Positions 15,101 through 24,221 of a DNA stretch of 64,000 bases are shown here, in pieces (within the stretch, counting starts at the first letter, position 1; the number at the start of each line of letters is the position of its first letter). Below the pieces are notes generated by a model. It was given only the letters and a program-made list of their open reading frames with translations. It was not told the DNA's origin and made no database searches. Made by a program: the position numbers and the translations under genes. This DNA comes from Apostichopus japonicus. Its lineage: Eukaryota > Echinodermata > Holothuroidea > Aspidochirotida > Stichopodidae. The stretch is taken from contig NC_092579.1 of the NCBI RefSeq assembly GCF_037975245.1, positions 17,679,678-17,743,677 of the forward strand, given 5' to 3'.

Positions 15101-16512
15101 CGGAGAACTCTGAGACGGTGTCACAGGAGATGTAATCTTCTTTGACTCCTCTTCTTCCTGTAGATGCATTCAACAGAAAACATACTGTAACGAAACGCCG
15201 GCATCGAAGACAAACAATCCTGCTAGAGACATGTGATGCTCTACTACTAGTGGCATATTCCCTAGGGGGAGTGAGGGGGGGGGGAAGAAACTACAGCACC
15301 AATTAAAGCACTTAACCCGACAATATAAAGACATGAAATGAAGAATATGTGGATACAAAACATCAATAATATCATTGAAAACCTCAAAGACTTCCACACA
15401 AAGCACTTCTAACATCATCCGTATGAAACATGAGGATTTGGATGTTTGGTGTAAATATGGATGCTACTGTTACTGTAGACCTACAGCAGAATTGCAAGAA
15501 CAGGAAAGGCAAGTGTTCAGCTACTTGGGGTACATACTTAGAGAAAAACTTATCACATCTCACTCTTACCAAAATCTGTGCCCTCTTAAGCTTTTTTCAA
15601 GATCAAACATACTAATCAGTCCATTACTCTAGAATTAATCAGTTTATTTATTATTAATTTATTAAAAACTTCAACCAAGTCGGACTGCAACCTCTCACCT
15701 CATTTTTCAAATCTGGAAGTACCAGACTATCTGCTATCATGTGGATGTCAGGCATTATAACCAGTGTGTGTACACAATGATCCTTCGATCTATTACTAAA
15801 CATGTCCATTGTGATTACCCCCCCCTCCCCCCTCAAAATGGTGCCTATAAGGCTACAATGCTCACACTGTTAGCTTTGACGGTTTCATCTTCCTCATCGT
15901 CACTGTCCAGCAGTCTCCTCATCTTCTTCTTTGGTGTTTCATCCTCATCTTTCCCTGAGCCTCCATTAATAGGCTTCAAAGGGGATCTTTCCACCTTGTC
16001 ACTGAAAGTAATTAAATATGATAAATGAAAGAATTGGTGAATATCAAAAGCATCGATAAACGATAAATGCATTAGATCGACGATTGAGGAAAGGGCTCAG
16101 CCATGTACACTGTTTACTTGTTATCAGAAATATTTAACATAAAAAGGGAAAAGAGGGAAAAAAAGGGAAAAAAGGTTGTTGGTGAGGAAGAAGTGGTTGG
16201 CACAGAAAGACAGAAATTGAAATAAGAGCAGCAGACTCTGAGTAGTTTGTACCATCACATTCTCATCTGAAGAATATGCAAATAAGCCAGATCAAGTCAT
16301 GTACAAGTGCTGTTTACTTGTTATCAGGAATATTTGGACACATAGCATATAAATGTATGTTCAAATCAATATGAAAATATTGCATTCTGTACAGTACGAG
16401 CATGGCCACTTGATAAGATCTCACTTGCAAGTGATGACTAAATGTGCTTTACCTATTTTCGACAGCCTTTTCTTTTTCTTGGGCAGCTTTCTGCCTCGGG
16501 CCGAAGAAAGAC
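110..16512 (-). CDS. LIG1: DNA ligase 1 (ATP-dependent), 3' end off the left edge, 5' end unresolved
   Basis: Joins Okazaki fragments and seals repair nicks in the nucleus. Exons in coding order: 16453-16512, 15866-16001, 15022-15157, 14475-14572, 13197-13329, 11937-12190, 11424-11512, 10734-10820, 9642-9871, 8680-8744, 8207-8308, 7379-7455, 6716-6801, 5405-5489, 4573-4774, 3462-3644, 1925-2020, 840-984, 110-192. Codon phases match at every junction, giving about 782 codons without a stop. The first exon carries SFFGPRQK, like the SFF of the PCNA-binding PIP box near the LIG1 N-terminus. A Lys/Ser/Glu-rich disordered region follows, then the DNA-binding domain ([16 protein letters not shown]). 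The adenylation domain has motif I KYDGER in exon 4573-4774 (its Lys takes AMP), motif [13 protein letters not shown], motif IIIa and motif [11 protein letters not shown]. The window ends at HNWLK, so motif V and most of the OB domain are missing. The family assignment is certain; the start codon is not found. Confidence 0.96.
8990..9545 (-). mobile_element. Degraded non-LTR retrotransposon 3' end
   Basis: The minus strand encodes a broken peptide typical of the extreme C-terminus of Jockey/CR1-group reverse transcriptases: LPDTLNAFF, then HNTRQ, then an ALWNPL-like motif and [13 protein letters not shown] before a stop near 9245. One frameshift near 9370 separates two reading frames. An A/T-rich 3' tail runs toward 8990. 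The fragment sits in a LIG1 intron. Imperfect direct repeats of about 30 bp (core CCCATTAATCCTA) flank it at about 8957-8988 and 9550-9584. It is much older than the intact LINE at 17494. Confidence 0.65.
9606..9631. repeat. (TA)n microsatellite
   Basis: A pure TA run of about 26 bases, ten bases into the intron that follows LIG1 exon 9642-9871. It lies in the second copy of a local duplication whose first copy is at about 9511-9550. Confidence 0.95.
10299..10545. repeat. Two diverged tandem units of about 120 bp
   Basis: Two neighbouring units both start GGTGCGTTT(G/C)ACTGGCA, share GACCAG(C/T)TCTCGG in the middle, and end in a similar AGCAACTCG/AGCAGCACA stretch after GAAAATAGCA. The segment is more GC-rich than its surroundings and lies in the LIG1 intron between exons 9642-9871 and 10734-10820. 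No terminal inverted repeats or target duplication were found. It is possibly a fragment of a larger element. Confidence 0.55.
13438..13625 (+). mobile_element. tRNA-derived SINE, copy 1
   Basis: The head is tRNA-like: GGAGTG pairs with CACTCC about 60 bases on. An A box (TTAGCTCAGTGG) and a B box (AGTTCGAGTC) form an internal Pol III promoter. A non-tRNA body of about 120 bp follows and is shared with the copy at 52204. It includes the hairpin CTGAC-TTCG-GTCAG at 13588-13601. The copy lies in a LIG1 intron, antisense to the gene. It is not called a tRNA because the anticodon arm is irregular and a conserved unrelated body follows. The 3' boundary is approximate. Confidence 0.8.
14170..14463. 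repeat. 33-bp minisatellite in a LIG1 intron, about nine units
   Basis: A 33-bp unit containing ACATTAATTAGATAC and TTTGTGATGTCATC is repeated about nine times with few changes; one unit is truncated near 14310. The period is a multiple of three and units lack stops on both strands, so long artificial ORFs run through it. It begins only about 12 bases inside the intron from the splice donor of exon 14475-14572. Confidence 0.9.
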
Positions 16513-17493
16513 CTGTTAGAAAAAGGAGACATAAACATGTATGAGAAATATATACTCTAGTTCTGCTCATTGACAGAATACCGAGCGTTATGAATAGTTT
16601 ACTTCGTTAATACGATTTTTTAACTAACGTTAGTCTTATCCACAGTGTCATTGCAGAAAGCCTGAAGGCCAGCCATCTCTAGTGTACAGTCGGAGTAAGA
16701 CACTGAAATTTTGTTGCAGCAAGAAATTTGCAGTATCGTCAACCAGGCTAGCTAGGAGATTTTCAACAGAAATGGATTTAAATACTGTGGTGGATGTCAA
16801 ATGATTGCAAATGTGGTTTAGGATTAAAAGTTTAATCTTCATGCAAAAGAAAAGTCTTAATAAATAACAACATTAGTATAATAGCAACCTCTGTGTACAC
16901 TTGCAATAGATTTCTGCATGAAAAATTTTCACCAGCTAAATTATGCAACACATTTGGCCAAGTTGATGTCAGGTTTTGAAAGGGAGAATTGTCATTTCTC
17001 AATATAACACATTGTTTGTGCCAACTTCAGCAGATTTGGCCAAACATCGTTTCAGTCTTGGCAAGTCTGGTAACCCCGGCTGGTCTTTGATATAGGCTAC
17101 GCCATTTATAACAGACCCATGATCTACAGTACTCACTTTCTTCAAAATTTCAATACTGAGAGCTTTTTTGATCAATGCTTTAACTTTTCTAGGGAGGTTT
17201 TCAGTCCATGGCAGTCTCAAACTTAAGCCTAAGTTCAGGGGAGTTACCATTGGGTGGGGGGCAACCTAACAGGGCACAAATTCACCTCTTTTCCTTCAGG
17301 ATGTAAGTTAGAACAACTATGGGACCAACTAGCTTTGTTGAGACCGACTTCAATACATACAACTTTTCCTTTTTAGTGTGCTAATAACAGTTATTAATAT
17401 TAACTGTTATTACTAGAGCAGAGTTCAGGGGAAAGGACAAAGTCCCCAGAGGCTGCAGCATATTTACATATATCACGGAATGATGGCGATAGA
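16513..17493. other. Sequence upstream of the first resolved LIG1 exon
   Basis: This should contain the LIG1 start codon unless that lies beyond the LINE. A minus-strand ATG at 16919-16917 opens MQKSI, strikingly like the conserved start of animal LIG1, and is followed by GCAAGT. However, neither a GC nor a GT donor there gives the phase needed by exon 16453-16512. The 5' limit of the LINE lies somewhere in 17250-17493. No other gene was seen. Confidence 0.4.
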
Positions 17494-20400
17494 ATGATGG
17501 CGCTGATCAAGAGCGACACGGTCACTAGAGCTCTCCTGTTTTTAATGTTATTTCATGTCGTCATTTCATCTGTATCGTCCACTTTCCTGCAATATTCCAG
17601 AGAGGATTTATTACGACTACGCCAGGATCCTTTCTCGCAACCCGACGGTTTCGGACTCAACGAAAGTCAATTTTCTGTGGACTGGCCAACCGATGCCCCT
17701 TGGAATGAGCCTAAGCCTAACGTTAGGCCTACACGTAAGCGGGGCAGGAGAGGTGGCAAACTAGTAAAACTTCGTCGCAGACATCAGAACACTCCAGTAC
17801 CTAGTATTATCTTAGTGAACGTGCAGAGACTTTTCAACAAGACGGGTGAGTTATTTTCGAGAATCGCAAACTTCCGTGATTATGCCGACTGCAATGTGTT
17901 TTGTTTAACTGAAACCTGGCTCACCACAGATCACCCTGACTGTATATTGCAACCACCGGGGTTCACAATCTATCGACATGATCGGGATCGACAGATTACG
18001 GGGAAGTCTCAGGGCGGTGGAGTTTGCTTCCTCATCAACAATAATTGGTGTAAGGACGTAAGGATAATTTCCCAAGGAACCACCCCGGATATGGAACATA
18101 TCATGATCAAGTGTAGGCCGTTCTACATCCCCCGTGAGTTTTCATCAGTGACTCTGATAGCGGTTTACATACATCCTCGCGCCGATGCAACCATAGCAAC
18201 AGAAAGCCTGCGAGGGATGATTTCCAATTGTGAGAACTCCGACCCAAACACGTTGTCTATTGTTGTGGGGGATTTTAATCACGCTAATCTGAGGAACTCA
18301 ATGCCCGAATTGAAGCAGCATGTGACATGTCCCACTCGCGGCAACAACATCCTAGATCACTGTTACTGTAAAGTAAAGAATGTATACAAGTCAGTCCCGC
18401 GAGCTGGTATCGGTAACTCTGATCACAACACAGTGCTACTTATCCCTATTTACAAACAAGAGTTGAAGATAACGAAGCCAGTGAAAAGAACGGTCAAAGT
18501 ATGGACTCGGGAAGCGATCGATAAACTACAGGATTGTTTTGATGACACGAATTGGGATTTGTTCCAAGAGGATAATGATTTGCATTCATTCACAAATACG
18601 GTGACTGCGTACATCAAGTTCTGCCAGGACATTTGTATACCAACTAAGACTGTCACACAATACCCAAACAACAAACCGTGGTGTGACAAAGCTGTCAAAG
18701 CAAAAATAAAGGCCAAGGATGAAGCTTATCGGACTAAGACCACTGATCCAGATAGATACCACCTCGCCAAGTCTGACCTCAGGAGAGCCATTAGGAACGC
18801 GAAAAGAGCACAAAAGGAACTGATTGAGGAAAAGTTTGATACTGTAAACCCGAGAGAAGCATGGGCGAACATCGGGGAGATTACCAACTACAAAGGGGTG
18901 AAGAGGTCAGCGGATAGTGATGACGCAGAGCTGCCAGACAAGCTGAACGAATTTTATACGCGGTTTGACAAAGATAATAACAGCCAACCATCTCCAGCCA
19001 ACAACACAGATGTCACCGCGCCATTTGTCATCGATGTGACCTCGGTGAGGAACAATTTCAAACGACTCAACGAACGGAAAGCACCAGGACCCGATGGCAT
19101 CACTCCAAAACTGCTCAAAATATGCGCCGCACAACTCGCTGGCGTCTACACTGACATATTCAATTGGTCGCTGAGCACGTCAGAAGTACCCCGGTCATTC
19201 AAAGATGCCACCATAGTACCCATCCCAAAGAAGGGCAACGTATCTGGCTTGAACGACTATCGACCGGTCGCGCTTACATCTGTACCGATGAAAACATTTG
19301 AACGTTTTATCCTTTCTTTTATCAAATCACTTTTACCCGAAGGTTTTGATCGCTCGCAATTCGCCTATCGCACGAACAGATCGGTTGAAGACGCTATTTC
19401 TATATGGTTACATGGGACCCTGGCTCACCTGGAGAGGAATTGTTCCTACGCCCGCGTACTTTTTATCGATTATAGCTCAGCTTTTAACACTATTATTCCT
19501 TCACAGTTACATTTTAAATTATTGGAACATTTGAAATTCCCTCCTTCAATTTGTAATTGGATCCTGGATTTCCTTCTGGAACGCAAACAGACTGTGAGGG
19601 TCGGTAACAATTATTCAGCGGCTGTCGTTCTCAACACGGGCACCCCACAGGGGTGTGTACTTTCGCCACTGCTGTACTCCCTGTTCACACATGATTGTGC
19701 AGCCGTCCACCCAAACTCGCGGATCATCAAATTTGCAGACGACACCACAGTGACTGGCCTGATCACAGATGACGATGAAAGCCACTACCGTGATGAGGTA
19801 AACCTTCTGGTGAACTGGTGCCACGATAACAACTTAACTCTTAATGTGAACAAAACCAAGGAACTGATTGTGGACTTTAGGCGGAACAAAAATACAAAGG
19901 ACCCTCTGATCATAAATGGTTCTGCTGTGGAGCAGGTGCACACATTTAAATTATTAGGCACATTCATTATGGACAATTTGTCTTGGAATGAAAATTCACA
20001 TGAAATATTGAAGAAGGGACGTCAGAGACTATTCTTTTTACGGACTCTTAAATCTTATGGTGTTAGTGATTTTATTTTAGTGAATTTCTATCGTGCAATT
20101 ATAGAGAGTATTTTAACTACAAACATTTTAGTCTGGTTTAGTCGTGTGAGTCAGAGGGATCTAGGGAAACTTCAGTCAGTTATCAGGAGTGCTGAGCGTA
20201 TAATTGGCACTAGTCTACCGTCCCTCCATTCACTGTATCAGGAGCGAGCACTGAGGCGTGTAGACTGTATTATGAAAGACCATTCCCACCCAGCATTTGT
20301 GCATTTCAATGTCCTTCCCTCAGGAAATAGATTACTAGCTTTTAGAGGTTCGAAGCGTTTTACCAACAGTTTTTATCCATCTGCAGTGAAGATTTTCAAT

Positions 20401-20754
20401 GCGCATCATAGTCGCTAACTTATTTATCACTCCCTGTATCTTATGTCTTATTTGTTCTGAATTCTGTTTTATTGACTTAGCGCTCTGTTTATCGTACAAG
20501 TATACATTTTATGGTTCTTGCCGTACATATTTCTTATCATTCGTACTTTTTTACATCGTCACTTTTATCGCAATGTTTTTATACCATTGTCGATAGCCTA
20601 CCGGTATTTATTACTCATGCAATATCACTTTTTATATGTGTTTCATCGTTTTGCGTTTCAATTTCATGTCTGTTTTAGAGCTCTTGTGTTTTGAACAATT
20701 TCCATTGTATTTTTATGCATGTGGCTGAATAAACCATCTATCTATCTATCTATC
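17408..20754 (+). mobile_element. Non-LTR retrotransposon (CR1/L2-like LINE), near full length
   Basis: The element includes the intact ORF, about 310 bp of 3' UTR, an AATAAA at 20728 and a 3' tail of TATC repeats at about 20734-20754, the short-unit tail seen in Jockey-superfamily LINEs. The 5' boundary is a guess, and no clear target-site duplication was found on either side. It lies just upstream of LIG1, transcribed away from it. Confidence 0.8.
17494..20418 (+). CDS. LINE ORF2-type polyprotein: EEP endonuclease + reverse transcriptase, intact
   Basis: A 974-residue ORF with no stop or frameshift. After a hydrophobic, signal-like N-terminus (residues 1-30) and a basic stretch (GKLVKLRRR), the exonuclease/endonuclease/phosphatase domain shows TETWL (139-143), GDFN (259-262) and SDHN (309-312), the residues that nick target DNA. 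The reverse transcriptase begins near residue 520 (KAPGPDGITP), has GTPQGCVLSP, and carries the catalytic FADD at 747-750. The C-terminus (HPAFVHFNVLPSGNR, NSFYPSAVKIFN) is typical of CR1/L2/Rex1-like elements of aquatic animals; I cannot place the clade more exactly. No ORF1 was found. The first ATG of the pair is used; MM makes the exact start uncertain. Confidence 0.93.
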   Translation: MMALIKSDTVTRALLFLMLFHVVISSVSSTFLQYSREDLLRLRQDPFSQPDGFGLNESQFSVDWPTDAPWNEPKPNVRPTRKRGRRGGKLVKLRRRHQNTPVPSIILVNVQRLFNKTGELFSRIANFRDYADCNVFCLTETWLTTDHPDCILQPPGFTIYRHDRDRQITGKSQGGGVCFLINNNWCKDVRIISQGTTPDMEHIMIKCRPFYIPREFSSVTLIAVYIHPRADATIATESLRGMISNCENSDPNTLSIVVGDFNHANLRNSMPELKQHVTCPTRGNNILDHCYCKVKNVYKSVPRAGIGNSDHNTVLLIPIYKQELKITKPVKRTVKVWTREAIDKLQDCFDDTNWDLFQEDNDLHSFTNTVTAYIKFCQDICIPTKTVTQYPNNKPWCDKAVKAKIKAKDEAYRTKTTDPDRYHLAKSDLRRAIRNAKRAQKELIEEKFDTVNPREAWANIGEITNYKGVKRSADSDDAELPDKLNEFYTRFDKDNNSQPSPANNTDVTAPFVIDVTSVRNNFKRLNERKAPGPDGITPKLLKICAAQLAGVYTDIFNWSLSTSEVPRSFKDATIVPIPKKGNVSGLNDYRPVALTSVPMKTFERFILSFIKSLLPEGFDRSQFAYRTNRSVEDAISIWLHGTLAHLERNCSYARVLFIDYSSAFNTIIPSQLHFKLLEHLKFPPSICNWILDFLLERKQTVRVGNNYSAAVVLNTGTPQGCVLSPLLYSLFTHDCAAVHPNSRIIKFADDTTVTGLITDDDESHYRDEVNLLVNWCHDNNLTLNVNKTKELIVDFRRNKNTKDPLIINGSAVEQVHTFKLLGTFIMDNLSWNENSHEILKKGRQRLFFLRTLKSYGVSDFILVNFYRAIIESILTTNILVWFSRVSQRDLGKLQSVIRSAERIIGTSLPSLHSLYQERALRRVDCIMKDHSHPAFVHFNVLPSGNRLLAFRGSKRFTNSFYPSAVKIFNAHHSR

Positions 20755-22242
20755 AGAAACAGGATTTACTAGTAAAAGTAAAACGGGTCCAAGGAGAAAG
20801 TTCCTGAAAGTTGCAGCATTTTGAAATATTTCGTGCTATGAAATGAGGTTACATTATGAGAGAGAGGAAATCAATATCTCTACAACGCATTTAAATCCCT
20901 AGGGGGGTCCAGGTCACCATTGGAACTTGGAAGCTGAAATAATACTTTGTTTCATTATTTTATAATTCATAGGTGTAACTGTGTAAGACCATGCTGAATT
21001 CGGCTAGAATTTTGGAATCGACTTGGCCGACTGCACCTCTCTCTCGTCAATGTCTAAAACAAGACTAGCCTAGGCTAGAAACTAAGTTAGGCTAGCGTAG
21101 GTTACCCTGTGAATAATGTTACTTGGTATGTTAACGTTAGGCCTACAGTGTAATGTAACTTTGTAAGCCTAGGCAAGGCTTATTATATTAAGAAAACTTA
21201 CATGATTGAGCGCTGGGCCATGATGATATATGACTGGTAATGTTAACGCCGTTCGTGCAACAAAACTTCCTCCAATTACACCTATGTTCGCTTAGTATTA
21301 GTCCAACGTTGCTAATTTGAGGTAATTTCTATTTTATGAGCGTTTCTGCTACATTAGGCATTCTACAGTATTGCACTCCGATTGCTACTGCATACCAAGT
21401 TTCCATTCACTTACGTGCAGTTGTTGCTGTTTTGATTAATAGCGCATTGTGTGTACTGTGAATTTCGTAAACCGAAGTGGAATTTCGCGCCATATTGTAT
21501 AAAATTTGGCGCGAAATAGAGGGAGCTGTACCTCTATTGAGAAACCGGACAGTACGAACAAACAATAGTCACCTATTTCCCAAGCAGCCTACGTTATCAC
21601 AGTTACATTTATTGAACTGCTATACATGTTCTCAATCCAATAGATTCACACAGCAGCAGGTTTCGGTATTTAATAAACAGCAACCTGCTCTGGTGCGATT
21701 TGTATTTTAATCTTTTCTAACAAAATGTTTGCTAATTAGTAAACCGGTAGTGTATGAAATTTCAACATTCGACACTGAGGCTAAATACCGAATTTTTGTC
21801 TTTTATAACAAATTTCGATTTTGCTTGATATTTTTCATACAAAAATAAAAATTTTTGGACAGTTTTATTTCAAACTGTTGGATTTATTCTTCAAATTTCG
21901 ATTGTACGTATGCATGTATTTATGTATTTTAGATCCTCCTGCAAGCAGGAACTCGCGATTGTAGGCATAGTACGGGTAACGAAAGTTACTGTTGAATGAT
22001 TTCAGTATTTTCGATAGCTTAACTTTAACGGTATAAAGATAGCATAAAAACTGATCATTTGACGGTAATTGGTTGTTATTCTTTCCACGTACTGTTAAAG
22101 TCGGGCATTTCGGTTGTTGTGCAAATAATGCTTGTTCAAATCTTAGATAATAACCTCAGCTGCACCCCTCCAGCACCAAAAATAAAAAGGACGTGCCCCA
22201 CGTGAATATAGTGAAAAGTCGCTTATATGAACGCTTGCGAGT
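20755..22242. other. Intergenic sequence between the LINE and the inverted-array element
   Basis: No gene was recognised. Words such as GCCTAGG, TTAGGCTAG and GTTAGGCCTAC recur at 21060-21180, a texture common in echinoderm intergenic DNA. A short ORF at 21477-21710 has no recognisable motif. Confidence 0.5.
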
Positions 22243-23353
22243 CACTTCGCCCAACAACCATTTCGCCCAACTGCCATTTCGCCCAACCAGCCTGGTCATT
22301 TCGCCCAACCAGCATGGTCAGTTCGCCCAACCGTGTTGGTCATTTCGCCCAACCGTGTTGGTCATTTCGCCCAACCGTGTTGGTCATTTCGCCCAACCTT
22401 ATTTTTACTAATATTCAGTCAGAATAATATTACTTTTTCTATTCCACCAGTTCAATTTGATTTATTTTGGGTAAGGTTACTTCGTAATAGGTAAATAAAG
22501 TGAGGTCCGCTCGATATCGATCGGAGTCTGAGCAGTTATTTCGGGTATAATGGGAGGATTACACTACTTTAGGCGTTTACGCATACAATGGAAGTTATAT
22601 TATTATACAAACAAAGGGGAATCGGTGTGGAATGAAATTCCCGACCGTTTACTATAAAACCTATCAAACCTAACCCCTAAAATACTGGTCCATCCTACTG
22701 ACTAACAATTCCGGAACGTTAAGTGAAAAACAATATATATATAAAACCCGTCCGTAATATTTATCAATATAATATTTATCAACCACATATGTAATCACAT
22801 ATGTAGGCCTAATCAATTTAACCACGACTTCAAGTTTCCTTAATACTCGGTTCGTATCCCGTAACGTTAACAATTCCCGACCGTTTACTATCAAACCTAT
22901 CAAACCTAACCCCTAAAACACTGATCCATCCTCAAGATTCCTTAATATTCGGTTCGTATTCTGTAACGTTTCCTTACTAAAGTTATACAAAGAAAAGGAC
23001 TTCAAGTTTCCTTAATATTCCTTAATATTCGAACGTTTACTATCAAACCTAACCCCCAACACACTGATCGGTCCTCAAGTTTCCTTAATATTCGGTTCGT
23101 ATCCTGTAACTTTAACAATTCCCGAACGTTTACTTTTCAAGTATCATATTTAATCAAGGTTGGGCGAAATGACCAGGCTGGTTGGGCGAAATGACCAGGC
23201 TAGTTGGGCGAAATGACCAGGCTGGTTGGGCGAAATGACCAGGCTGGTTGGGCGAAATGACCAGGCTGGTTGGGCGAAATGACCAGGCTGGTTGGGCGAA
23301 ATGGTAAGGTTGGGCGAAATGGCAGTTGGGCGAAATGGTTGTTGGGCGAAGTG
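22243..23353. mobile_element. Element bounded by inverted arrays of TTCGCCCAAC
   Basis: The left end carries eight copies of TTCGCCCAAC reading rightward (22243-22400). The right end carries ten copies in inverse orientation (about 23157-23353). The outermost units match base for base once inverted: CACTTCGCCCAACAAC, then CATTTCGCCCAACTGC. Inner units are 22 bp and contain a small palindrome ACCAG-C-CTGGT. Between the arrays is about 750 bp without an ORF of note, itself built from degenerate repeats. The layout resembles a non-autonomous DNA transposon with array-like terminal inverted repeats, but no target-site duplication is visible. It was not matched to a named family. Confidence 0.7.
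22630..23140. repeat. Degenerate internal repeats of the inverted-array element
   Basis: Phrases recur in the same order about three times: TTCCCGACCGTTTACTAT, CAAACCTAACCCC, CACTGATCC, CCTTAATATTCGGTTCG and TAACGTT. Units are of unequal length, about 100-240 bp, and all read in the same orientation. They fill the core between the inverted arrays. Confidence 0.7.
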
Positions 23354-24221
23354 TCCTGCTTCCGTGTGAACTATACCACGCTGTCCCGCTCCCCACCCCA
23401 AGTAAGTTTAATTCTGACGCATATAGTTAGACAATAACTTATAGGAACATAATTAGGTTTAATATTGTGCTTACAAGCTTGTAAATACTTGCGGTTTACA
23501 CATCCTACCCCCCCCCCCCTTGGGTCCATGCCTGCTGCTTTGACGAAGGGAGGGACGAACTCAAATCAAAATTATAAAAATATGCAGATAGGTTCACTGA
23601 GTTTTTAGCCTACCAGTGGCCCAAACGGTCGTAAAGAAAGGTCAACATTCTCCTAGGTAGATCGATAATGCTCTTCGTTCTGGATGTGGTGTCAACACTA
23701 ACTACACCAATTGGCAAAAAACATATTGGTATCGTTGTAAATACCCCCACTCCCCCCCCCCCCTTCCTCACCCCGAATATGATAGTTATGACCTTTCACA
23801 TAGAGAAGGGATCAAACAGTTCATAAATGAGTCTTTTAGCTCATTGTGGTAGATGAACATCCGTGAATTTTCGGTGGCTGAGTAAAATACCTTTCGAGAA
23901 ATTGAGCTCAACCATTTCACGGGGACGTTCTCAATGACTAAATCGGTAAATCCCACGTTTCTACCGATACTTTGGCAGTATCGTTTACTTCTTCAAAACA
24001 TCTCTGAAGATGATAAAGAATTGGCAGCGATTATTGGCCAATAGCTGTAAGGATCCTTCTGATATATCTATCTTGGATCTAAGCGACGTGGTGTTTTTGT
24101 CGTACACAGAACAAGATACTTTTATAGATACGTGACAATCACTATGCCAAGACTGTTAGTCAACACACCAGTTACCGTATCTTGTGCTTAGCCTACATGT
24201 CCCTTCTTACTAGGCCTAGTC
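23354..24221 (+). promoter_or_regulatory. Upstream region and probable 5' UTR of TVP23
   Basis: The 870 bases before the proposed TVP23 start contain no ORF of note. Two poly-C runs (about 23508 and 23749) and mildly GC-rich stretches are visible. A promoter is expected near the ATG at 24222, but no TATA box or other core element can be placed with confidence. Confidence 0.3.

Larger units (their letters stand above)
13197..15157 (-). other. LIG1: Tandemly duplicated exon pair in the LIG1 N-terminal region
   Basis: Two successive exon pairs look alike. Exon 15022-15157 (Glu/Ser/Thr-rich, ending KRKT) plus 14475-14572 (starting A-RKHMRK) matches 13197-13329 (ending KKKT) plus 11937-12190 (starting A-KKHMKR). 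Both first exons begin in phase 0 and end in phase 1; both second exons begin by completing a GCT codon and end in phase 0. The pair can therefore be added or lost without a frameshift. The encoded segment is basic and low-complexity, between the PIP box and the DNA-binding domain. Duplication is inferred from motif and phase identity. Confidence 0.7.

Noticed and set aside
22243-22400. Regularly spaced repeats resembling a CRISPR array
   Set aside because: The window is eukaryotic, the spacers are not unique but part of the same 22-bp unit, and an inverted partner array exists.
22193-22427. ORFs with repeated HFAQP / RPTVLVISPN peptides
   Set aside because: They are translations of the TTCGCCCAAC array in several frames, not a protein.
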